DNA of 64,000 bases from Tahibacter amnicola (lineage in GTDB: Bacteria > Pseudomonadota > Gammaproteobacteria > Xanthomonadales > Rhodanobacteraceae): contig NZ_CP104694.1 in assembly GCF_025398735.1 (NCBI RefSeq), positions 2,753,001-2,817,000 on the forward strand. The letters are read 5' to 3'. This document shows, piece after piece, positions 42,511 to 51,000 of this stretch (positions are counted from its first letter, which is position 1; every line of letters starts with the position of its first letter). The position numbers were made by a program, and so were the translations under genes. Under the pieces are notes generated by a model, which had not been told where the DNA came from, ran no database searches, and worked only from the letters and a program-made list of their open reading frames with translations.

Positions 42511-43809
42511 GTGTTATTCGTGAGCGACTCCTATTTTCTGGCTGGCCCCTTGCGCGTGAACGCATCCGATGCGGACGCAGACGCGACGCGCTGGTGCATC
42601 TGCGTGGGCGAGCGAGTGTTTCTCGGTTCGGCGCAGAGCGCTGGCCTTTTGACAGCGATCGCCGGCGCATCGGATACCGAAACGATCGCGTGTCGCTACA
42701 ACGCGGAATATCCCGATCGTCCGCTAACCGTCGCCGCCATCGAACACATCATCCGGACCGAATACCTGCCGGCGCGTCTGGTATTGACCGTGCCGCCGGC
42801 TCCCATGGTCGACGAAGAAGCGACCCGCAATCGGTATATCTATTTCTCACGCACGCTGGTGTCCGCCAGTGCGGTCGAGCGGATCGCGACACTGGTCCAG
42901 CCACTGCTGGCGCCCGGGGCTGTCGTGGCATTGTTGCCGTTGTGCCTGCTCGTACTGGTAGCGTGGAATGTCGTCGACGCGGCGAGGATGCAGCTGCTTC
43001 TCAGCTTTCAGCCGCTAGGTGCTCTGGACTGGCTGGTCCTCTATGCAACCTTGTTCGCAACCTTTCTGTTTCATGAGTTCGGACATGCCGGCGCAACGCG
43101 GCGCTATGGTGCGCGTCCGGCCCAGATAGGCATCGGCCTGTACCTGATCTTTCCCGTGCTGTTCTGCAACGTGACTGAAGCCTGGCGCCTGCCGCGTTCG
43201 CAGCGTATTGCGATCAACCTCGCGGGAGCCTGGTTCCAGATCCTCGCAACGGCCTTCATTGCAGTGATCCAGCACTTCAGCCAGAGCCGCGCGCTGGGCC
43301 TGGTCGTCGGAGCAAGTCTTTTCTCGCTGTTGATCACGCTCAATCCTTTCCTCCGGTTCGACGGCTACTGGGTGTACGCGGACTATTTCCGCTTGCCAAA
43401 CCTGCGCGAGCGATCGGGAAAATGGTGGGCTGCGGTGGCAAGTCGTGTGCTCTACGGTGATGAGGGAAGCCGCGCTGCGACACCGACGCCGCTGGTGGTT
43501 TACGCGATCGCTTCCGGTGTGTTCTTCGTGGTGTTCACGGTGTTCGTCATGCACACCGCCTGGGCAACGGTGACCAACCTGCCGCAGGTGCTGACGCTGG
43601 CGTCAAGCTATCTGGCGCTGGGCGTAAATGCCGATTCCGTGGCGACCGTGGTAGTAAATGCCCTGTCGATGCTGCTTACGGCGGCAGGATTTGCACTGAT
43701 GATGTATGTGGTGTTCGTGCGACTGTGGGCCATTGCGCGCAATATCGCCCAGGGCATCGGTCGGCGGGTCCGTCGAACGACGCCAATGGCTGGCGGAGAC
43801 TTGCCGTGA
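42511..43809 (+). CDS. M50-family membrane zinc protease with PqqD-like N-terminus
   Basis: Membrane peptidase of the site-2-protease/YydH type, 432 aa. The zinc motif is HEFGH (H188, E189, H192) and the third ligand is D284 in NPFLRFDGYW. About eight hydrophobic helices are visible. The first 95 residues are soluble and look like a PqqD or RRE fold that binds peptide leaders (VGERVFLGSAQSAGLLTAI, ...AAIEHIIRTEYLPARLV); that fold is my inference. M50 proteins of this type, such as YydH, occur in peptide-modification loci and are thought to cut the precursor. The GTG at 42511 is the likely start, without a good ribosome binding site. The stop codon overlaps the next start (GTGA). Confidence 0.8.
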   Translation: MLFVSDSYFLAGPLRVNASDADADATRWCICVGERVFLGSAQSAGLLTAIAGASDTETIACRYNAEYPDRPLTVAAIEHIIRTEYLPARLVLTVPPAPMVDEEATRNRYIYFSRTLVSASAVERIATLVQPLLAPGAVVALLPLCLLVLVAWNVVDAARMQLLLSFQPLGALDWLVLYATLFATFLFHEFGHAGATRRYGARPAQIGIGLYLIFPVLFCNVTEAWRLPRSQRIAINLAGAWFQILATAFIAVIQHFSQSRALGLVVGASLFSLLITLNPFLRFDGYWVYADYFRLPNLRERSGKWWAAVASRVLYGDEGSRAATPTPLVVYAIASGVFFVVFTVFVMHTAWATVTNLPQVLTLASSYLALGVNADSVATVVVNALSMLLTAAGFALMMYVVFVRLWAIARNIAQGIGRRVRRTTPMAGGDLP

Positions 43810-44933
43810 TCGCGGCGCTGTCGATGGCCTATCGCACGCAGCTGGCACGGACGCGCGCCGAGGTCGACGCGGACCTTGCCGCAGTCGCTGGAGCGACGTC
43901 CCGGGAAGATCCGTTTTCCAACGCTTTTCATCTCGCCGACGCGAACTTGCGCTACTTCTTCCCGGCACTGACCGTTGATGAACGTCGCGCCGTCATCGGT
44001 GAAGTGATCTTCCAGCAACGCATGGCTCTGTTCGACCAGGGCGAACTGGACTTGTCCGCATCGAGCGTGATCGATGATCCGGATGGCGTGCTGGATCGGC
44101 GCACGCCGGTCATCTTCTGCGCCAATCACGTGGGTTCCTACCGCCACCTGTTTTCGGTGCTGTTGCGCCGAGGTGTCGATAGTTCGCTGTTCCTGGCGCG
44201 ACGGACGCGCGACCGCCACAGCGAGACATTCATCACCCAGGCCGTCGACGTCTCGCGCACGCGCGGATGGCCGGGCTCACTGATGACGATTGACGCGGAA
44301 AGCCAGGGTAGTGCCTTGCAGGGCCTGCGCGCACTGCGCAAGGGGCGCTCGCTGGTGCTGTATCTCGACGGCAACACCGGGGCTGGCGACGCGCGGGAGA
44401 ACGACAGCCTGGTGGATGTTTCCTTTTTCTCGCGAACGCTGCGGGCGCGCAGCGGCATCGCCTGGCTCAGTCGCGCCGCTGACGTGCCGATCGTCCCGGT
44501 CGTGTGCCTTCGACAGCCTGATGGATCGCTCGTCCTGCGCTTCAATCCCGCCGTCGTCGATGCCAGTACCGATCGGCGCGACCACGCCGTGCGGGTGACG
44601 CAGGCGTTGTACGCGCGCCTCGAAGCCGACTTGCGCCCTGATCCGGGCCAGTGGGAAGGCTGGCTGTACGTGCACAAGTCGCTCAGGCGCGACGAGGGTG
44701 TGCTACCGGCAAGTCTCGACGCGACGCCGTTGAACGAGCGTCTCGCGCTGCTGCATTTCGGCAGCCAGCCCGTACTGCTGGACAAGGCGCGGCATAGCGC
44801 GGTGATGGTAGACCCAGCGTCCGCGGCGACGATCCGCGATGCGTGGAAGGACGAGGCTTCGCTGCGTCTGGCATTGGCGGCGGATGGCCGGACGATGCAT
44901 CTCGTCGGGGAGGGGGTTATCCGCGCGGCGTAG
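43806..44933 (+). CDS. LpxL/HtrB-like lysophospholipid acyltransferase family protein
   Basis: Protein of 375 aa related to lipid A acyltransferases (LPLAT superfamily). Blocks seen are VIFCANHVGSYRHLFSVL, LRKGRSLVLYLDGNTG and ADVPIVPVVCLRQPDGSLVL. The expected HX4(D/E) motif is altered: H108 is followed at the acid position by R113. So the catalytic mechanism may differ or the protein may act as a binding partner. There is no obvious N-terminal membrane anchor. The GTG at 43806 overlaps the TGA of the M50 gene by four bases, with GGAG 7 bases upstream, a clear sign of translational coupling. In this setting it might attach a fatty acid to the small peptide; that is speculation. Confidence 0.75.
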   Translation: MIAALSMAYRTQLARTRAEVDADLAAVAGATSREDPFSNAFHLADANLRYFFPALTVDERRAVIGEVIFQQRMALFDQGELDLSASSVIDDPDGVLDRRTPVIFCANHVGSYRHLFSVLLRRGVDSSLFLARRTRDRHSETFITQAVDVSRTRGWPGSLMTIDAESQGSALQGLRALRKGRSLVLYLDGNTGAGDARENDSLVDVSFFSRTLRARSGIAWLSRAADVPIVPVVCLRQPDGSLVLRFNPAVVDASTDRRDHAVRVTQALYARLEADLRPDPGQWEGWLYVHKSLRRDEGVLPASLDATPLNERLALLHFGSQPVLLDKARHSAVMVDPASAATIRDAWKDEASLRLALAADGRTMHLVGEGVIRAA

Positions 44934-45146
44934 TGGCGGGTACCGCGCGAACGGCACCAGCTGGCGCGTTATGGCCGCGCTGGGCTTGCCGCTCGTTTCG
45001 TCTATGGCGGTGCTGCAGGTCTCCGTCTCCTGAGATGTTCCTTTGGGTAAGCGAGCCCAGCAGCGCAAAACCCCAGGCACCGTATTCCGGGACTACAATT
45101 GCCAGCACCAACAACGGCGCGGGTCCCGCGCCAGCGAGGCGATCGC

Positions 45147-45371
45147 ATGGCTTGGGTCAACGACAAATTGCGCGTGCACGACCACGACGGAAAAGAACAC
45201 ACCGTCGTCCGCGTGCGGATCGACAATTTCACCACCCATGCGGAAGAACGCAGCGAGCCTGTGGAATTCCGCTACACCATTGATGGCGTGCCTGTGCACC
45301 AGTTCCTGGATAGGGATACGGAATTCATCGGGCACGGCGGTATCGTCTATCGGGAGTCCGGTGGCGATTGA
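45147..45371 (+). CDS. hypothetical protein, 74 aa
   Basis: Small acidic-to-neutral soluble protein beginning MAWVNDKLRVHDHDGKEHTV, with several His and Asp residues that could bind metal. It has no signal peptide. GAGG at 45136-45139 lies 7 bases before the ATG at 45147. The sequence looks like a compact beta-rich domain (VEFRYTIDGVPVHQFL). It is followed by REP-like repeats and may or may not belong to the peptide cassette upstream. Confidence 0.6.
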   Translation: MAWVNDKLRVHDHDGKEHTVVRVRIDNFTTHAEERSEPVEFRYTIDGVPVHQFLDRDTEFIGHGGIVYRESGGD

Positions 45372-45408
45372 TGTTCCGGTGAACCCTGCGGATTGGTGCT
45401 GCGCTCCC

Positions 45409-45677
45409 TGTAGCCCGGGCAAGCGCAGCGCGCCCGGGGTGAACTACGCCATGACCTCGGATTGGCGACCCCTTCGCATTTCGCCACCGTGGTCGCAGGC
45501 TCGCCCCGGGTGAACCCTGTGGGTTAGCCCGGGCTACGGAAGGCGAATCGCTACGCTCCGTGTAGCCAAAGCCCGGGGGTGATCTACACCGTAACCTGGG
45601 ATTGGCGACCCCGTCGCATCGCCACCGCTGTCGCAAGCCAAACCCGGGTGAACCCTGCGGGTTGACCCGGGCTACGA
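45409..45677. repeat. two tandem REP/BIME-like elements
   Basis: Two copies (about 45409-45538 and 45561-45677) begin TGTAGCC and end CCCGGGCTACG, that is, with inverted ends. Each carries the palindrome CCCGGGTGAACCC/GGGTTGACCCGGG. They share an inner block with GATTGGCGACCCC. They fill the gap before the gene at 45900 and have no open reading frame. Confidence 0.8.
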
Positions 45678-45899
45678 CGGCGAAGGAGTTTTCCCGTGCG
45701 GTTGTCTCCGCCGGACATGCCGTCCTGGTCCGCGTCGTATATTTTTTGCCATACCCGTCACAATTGGCGGTTTCTCCCTGGCACACGGGGCTGCTGGTCC
45801 GCGAGCGAGATCAAGCCGGAATGCAGTGGGCTCGCAGCCTGTTCCGGCACACCGATGCGTGCATCGGTGACCCTGAACCCGAATCCAGGAGACCCATTC

Positions 45900-47891
45900 G
45901 TGAACTCCCGTACTCGCACGTTTCCGCGCCGGTCGATCTTGAGCCTGGCGCTTGCAGGCTGTGCCCTGTCCGCAGGCTACGCCAGCGGCCTGGGTGCTTC
46001 CGCGGACACCGTCCCCGCCGTCGCAGCGCCCTCAAACACCTATGTCGTGGTCTATCGCCATGGCGACGCCGAATCCGGCCGTTCTGCCGCTATCCAGCGT
46101 AGTCTGGCGCGCGCCGGCGCCGCTCTGGGAAAGCCCGTGACGCGACTGCGCACGCTGGCCACCGGCGCCGAGCTGGTCCAGGTTGAGGGCGCCGTGAGCG
46201 TGGACAAGGTGATTGCGGCATTCAGCGCCGATCCGGCCGTGGCGTCGGCGGAACCGGACCCGATCACCGGTTGCGCGGGCAGTGCAAAGGAAATGGGCCT
46301 GCGCGTCGTCGACAGCTGCGCCACCCGGCGTCTGAGTGACACCGTCGACGCGCTGGCCAAGGCGGCGAGCACGGCAGCGCGGCCACAGGACCGCGTCATC
46401 TACCTGGCCGACGCGGCAAATCGCTGTATGGCGCTGCAGGGTGCCGTCGATCTGGCGCATCGCCACGGTGCGCTGGTTATCACGGACGAGCGCTCCACGT
46501 GCGCCGGTACGCTCAAAGTGGAGGCGGCCGCCGTCGCGGCAGTCGCGCAAGCCGCCGCCTCTACACTGGAGCGTGCCCCCGAATTGCAACCGGACCAGCT
46601 TGCAGGCCGCCTGTTGGCCCATGCACATCGTGGTACGACCGACGCCATCGCGTTGCTGGATACCATGGCGGTCAGTCGCGACGGTGCGCCGCGCCGCGTG
46701 GTGCCGGTGGCCTCGGCGACGGCCAGCAGCAACGACGGCAATGTGCCGGCCAATGCCATCGATGGATCGTTCACGACGCGCTGGTCGGCCCTGGGCGACG
46801 GCCAATGGCTCCAGCTGAACCTGACGGCGCGCGAGACCGTGCAGGCCGTCAACATCGCCTGGCACCAGGGCGATCGCCGCCAGAGCCGCTTCGACGTTGA
46901 AGTGAGCGAAACCGGCACGGCCTGGCAGCGCGTCTTCAGTGGCACCTCCAGCGGCACGACGCTCCAGCATGAAACCGTGCGATTCGGCCCGGTGCCGGCG
47001 CGTTTCGTGCGCATCGTGGGACATGGCAATACGCTGAACATGTGGAACAGCGTGGCCGAAGTGACCGTGGATGCGGGCCAGGTGACGGATCCGGGTAACG
47101 ATCGCTTTGGCGTTCGCATGGTCTATCCGACCGTGGCAGGCGGTGAGACATGGTTCATGAACATGACCAACCCGAACAACGATCCGCGCTTCGATCCGGA
47201 CGGTTCGGCGCCGCTGGTACGCAACACCGACGGGTCATGGCGCTTTCAGAACGATAGCGACAATGACGCCGCCCGCCTGGACGTCAAGACCACCGCCGGC
47301 TACGACCAGGATGATGTGGAAGACAACCACGGCGTGCTGGCGACACGTGGCTATATGTTCAGTCCGCGCGACTGGAAGAACACGGAAATCACCGGCTATG
47401 TCCGCCTGCGCGATGCGTCCGACATGTCCGACGCCTTCACCTGGTACTCGCGTGGCGGCAAGCACAGCAATCCGAAGCCCTTCTGCGAAGGTTCGGCCTA
47501 CAAGGGCGATCTGTTCTTCAATGGCAGCGTGCAGACGGCGAAAGAGCAGTGGCATGTCAACTACGATTTCCGCCCGTCCCGCCCCACGCCGGCCGTAGGC
47601 CCACTCAAAGACAAGTGGGTGGGCTTCAAGGTCATGACCTACAACCTCGCCGCTAACCGCCATGTGCGGATGGAGTTGTGGGTGGACGAGACCAACACCA
47701 ATACCTGGTCGAAGAAGTATGAAACCACGGATACCGGCGGCTGGGGCTCGCAGGCACGTACCTGTCGCGCCAGCGTCGCCGATCAAGTCATCACCTGGGG
47801 CGGCCCGTTGGCCGTGTACCGCTGGGACAATATCCGCAAGGTGGATTTCAAGAACCTGAGCGTGCGCGAGATCCAGCCGCCGGTGCAGTAA
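45900..47891 (+). CDS. degenerate S8-type protein fused to discoidin and lectin-like domains
   Basis: Exported protein of 663 aa. After a signal peptide (SILSLALAGCALSAGYASG) comes a region like the I9 propeptide of subtilases (NTYVVVYRHGDAESGRSAAI, then DKVIAAFSADPAVASAEPDP). Next is a short stretch that resembles leftover parts of an S8 domain (CMALQGAVDLAHRHGALVIT and PELQPDQLAGRLLAHAH) but lacks the DTG, HGTH and GTSMA motifs, so it is not a protease. A discoidin domain (about 270-395) with DGSFTTRWSALGDG follows, and finally a roughly 260-residue beta-sandwich, Trp- and Asn-rich, probably carbohydrate-binding or lyase-like. The GTG at 45900 follows AGGAG by 8 bases. The discoidin module matches those at 25841 and 27987. 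Confidence 0.75.
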   Translation: MNSRTRTFPRRSILSLALAGCALSAGYASGLGASADTVPAVAAPSNTYVVVYRHGDAESGRSAAIQRSLARAGAALGKPVTRLRTLATGAELVQVEGAVSVDKVIAAFSADPAVASAEPDPITGCAGSAKEMGLRVVDSCATRRLSDTVDALAKAASTAARPQDRVIYLADAANRCMALQGAVDLAHRHGALVITDERSTCAGTLKVEAAAVAAVAQAAASTLERAPELQPDQLAGRLLAHAHRGTTDAIALLDTMAVSRDGAPRRVVPVASATASSNDGNVPANAIDGSFTTRWSALGDGQWLQLNLTARETVQAVNIAWHQGDRRQSRFDVEVSETGTAWQRVFSGTSSGTTLQHETVRFGPVPARFVRIVGHGNTLNMWNSVAEVTVDAGQVTDPGNDRFGVRMVYPTVAGGETWFMNMTNPNNDPRFDPDGSAPLVRNTDGSWRFQNDSDNDAARLDVKTTAGYDQDDVEDNHGVLATRGYMFSPRDWKNTEITGYVRLRDASDMSDAFTWYSRGGKHSNPKPFCEGSAYKGDLFFNGSVQTAKEQWHVNYDFRPSRPTPAVGPLKDKWVGFKVMTYNLAANRHVRMELWVDETNTNTWSKKYETTDTGGWGSQARTCRASVADQVITWGGPLAVYRWDNIRKVDFKNLSVREIQPPVQ

Positions 47892-47899
47892 GAACCAGG

Positions 47900-47931
47900 A
47901 CTTCGCCCGGCGGTTTGTCGCCGGGCGAAGT
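47900..47931. terminator. perfect 13-bp hairpin after the fusion gene
   Basis: ACTTCGCCCGGCG and CGCCGGGCGAAGT pair around the loop GTTTGT, 8 bases after the stop codon, between convergent genes. No T-tract follows on either strand. Confidence 0.65.
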
Positions 47932-48000
47932 GGGGCGAGGAACCAGGCGACGTTGGTGCCGGCGAGCACACTGGGTTTCCTGCCACGATCGCAGACCAAT

Positions 48001-48034
48001 CCCGGCTGAACCCTGCGGGTTGAGCCGGGCCGCA
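48001..48034. repeat. REP-like palindrome
   Basis: CCCGGCTGAACCC and GGGTTGAGCCGGGCC are another copy of the scattered palindromic element, in the gap between convergent genes. Confidence 0.6.
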
Positions 48035-48062
48035 AATCGGCGGTACTGATGACGCGAACCCC

Positions 48063-51000
48063 TCAATGACTCTCGAAACCATCGGCGAACAGCCCGATGA
48101 CGGCCGAGTCCGTGGCGCGGTTATCGCTGACGTCGATATCGGGCTCGCTGGCGATCGGCAGCGCCTCCAGCGATACCTCCACGTGCGCGTCGCCACCCGC
48201 TGGCACGGAGGTGGACACGGTATAGACCAGTGCCGCGCCTGGCGCGATGTCGACCTCATCGCTGATGGCACCGCTGCCTGCGGCGGCGCACGTCGCGTTC
48301 GCCGTTGCTTCGCAGGTCCAGGTCGCGTTTAACAGATTGCCGGACAACGTGGCCCGCACCTGCGTGCCGTGGGCAGCGCCGGTTCCCTGGTTCTCGATGC
48401 GCGCGGTATAGGTGAGTTGCACCTCATCGGCCGTGACATGCGCCACACGTCGCAGCGTTGCCACCAGGTTGACGCCCGCCGCCACGGATACCTGGAACAG
48501 CTGCTCGGGCGACGTATCCATGCCGCCGTTCGCCGTGCCGCCATCGTCGCGCACGGCCACTGCAACGGAAACGGATCCGCAGTTGCCGGTCAAGGTGTAA
48601 CGGAGCGTGCCGTCGTGTGCGATTGAAAGGTCGTCAACGACATTCGCCGGATCGTCCACGCGTACCAGCCAGCCGGCGACCTGCTGCCCGGATTCATCCG
48701 CAGGTCCGAGCCGCACGCTGTGCGCATACGCCGGCAACTCGCGCGGGCCAGCGGCACCGGCTGGCCAAAGCTGATCGCCGGAAAGGGCAAATCCGGGCGC
48801 ATCGTTGACGGGCAGCACCTGGAAACGAACGCTTGCCGATGCAGCCTCGTAACCGTCGTCGATGCCGTATCCAAACTCGTCGCTGCCGCTGCTGTCCGCC
48901 GGCGGCGCGTAGTAGACACTGCCGTCGGCCTGGAGGGCGATTTCGCCGCCAATCCCGCTGCCGTTCACGGTGGTGACGACCTGCAGAGGATCGCCGTCCG
49001 GGTCTTCGTCGTTGGCGAGGACCCCGTTTGCCGCGGGGAGCGTGAGCGGAGTGTCTTCGTAGGTCACGAACTGATCATGACGGGCGATAGGGGCGGTATT
49101 GATGAATTGCTCGCCCGCATCAACGCTGCTCGCCTGGTAGTTGCTGTCACCGGCGTAGCGGGCGGATACGCGGTAACGCCCGGCGCCGCCTGCCGGCAAC
49201 TCGCACTGCGTGGCCGGCAGCTGGATAACACACTGATCGCCACCGCGGTCGCGAGCAACCGTGATGGTCCCGGTCGGCACGCCCGAGCCTGGCAATTGCA
49301 CATCCAGATCAACGCGCACCAGCGTGCCCTGTCCGGGACGGACCACTGCCGGAAGGGTGTCGACCCTCAGCGCGGTTGCAGCCGGCGATACAACCTGATT
49401 CACGGCGACCTGGCTGCTGTCGAACAGATTCGAACCACTGGTGAATTCCCCGGACAGCGCATGCACACCAGCCGTCAGCATGCGCAGTTCGCATCGCGCG
49501 AGACCATCGATCACCGGCAAGGGGCCGCACAGCACCTGGCTCCCTTCACGAACCAAAACGGACCCCTGCGGTTCGCCGCCATTCGCATCAAGTCGCAGCG
49601 TCAGTACCTGGGGTTCGCCCACCACGGGCTGCGCCGGTTCCGCCGACACCACGGTGATCGCCGTCGGTGACGGCGCGACGATGTAGCGGAACACGTCGGA
49701 TCGGCTGCCATTATGGTCGCCATCGACCCAGTTCCAGGCTGCGCCCGCAAAGGCGAGGCGACGGCCGTCTGCCGAAAGGCTGACGCTGTTGGCAGCCCCG
49801 TTTCCGGCACCGTGCGATACGGAAGCGGTCACCAGCCGTGTTTCGCCCGTGTCGCGGTCGTGCAGGAAGATGTCCGCAGCACCGTTTGTGTCACCGGCAA
49901 CCACGTTGGATGCCGCGCTGGTAAAGGCCACGGTACGGCCGTTGTTGGAAATGGCCAGCTCCGTCACGGGTGCATTGAGCGCTGTCGCGTTCGCCGTGAG
50001 CGTCAGGCGCGCGGCGCTACCGCTGTCCGCATCGAATACGAAAATATCCGCGGCGTTGTTCGTATCGCCTGGTACCAGGTTGCTCGCGCTGGATACGTAA
50101 ACGATGAAGCGGGCGTCGTCGGAGATCCGGCTCCCGGTACTTGGGCCGTTGGCTGTGAATCCGTTCGCGGCGCGGCTGATCAGGCGCGTGGTGCCGAGGG
50201 TGCGGTCGTAGCGGAACACATCGGATGTATTGTTGAAATCGTCACCGACAAGGCTATTGGCGCCACTGCTGTATACGACGTAGCGTCCATCGGTGCTGAT
50301 GCCGATGCGGGTGGCGCTCTTGTCATCCCAGCCGGCGCTGCCGTGTTCATCGATACGGCGGGTCATGCGTGCGACCCGGTCTGTCAGGAAGACGCGGTCG
50401 CGCATTCCATGGTCGCCTTCCCGCACGGCGGCGAGATGGACGACATATCGTCCATCGTCGGAGAGGGCCAACGAGGCATTGTGGAAGGGGAAAGTGACCG
50501 CCGGCGCGGGAATGTTCAAGGATTCCAGCTGGCCGGTGGACGTATCCACGACGTAGAGGTCTTTGCCGGTATGGGCATCACCGGCGATCAGGTCGGCCTC
50601 GCTGTCAAACCCGACAAACCGTCCGCTGCTGGAGATCGCCAGCTGGCCGTGCAATTGTGACGGACTCGACGGCACCAGGCTGCGTACCGACTGGGTTTCC
50701 AGGGTTGCCAGGTAGATTGCGCCTGCCGGGTTTGTGGCGCCTGACAGGTTGGTCGCTGCCGACCGGAATGCCAGGTATCGGCCGTTGCGCGAAAGGGCTG
50801 GCAAGGTGCTGGCCCCGTTGGCTCCCGTCTCGATGGGGCCGTCGACGGATTCGCTGATACGCCTGACGATGCCGGTCGACACATCGCGTTCAAATACATC
50901 GCGTGCCTGATTCGTATCGCCATTGACGAGGCTTGTGGATGTGGAATCGAAGTAGACCACGCGACCATTGGCGGTCATGGCAGGATGCAACGCCCATGGG

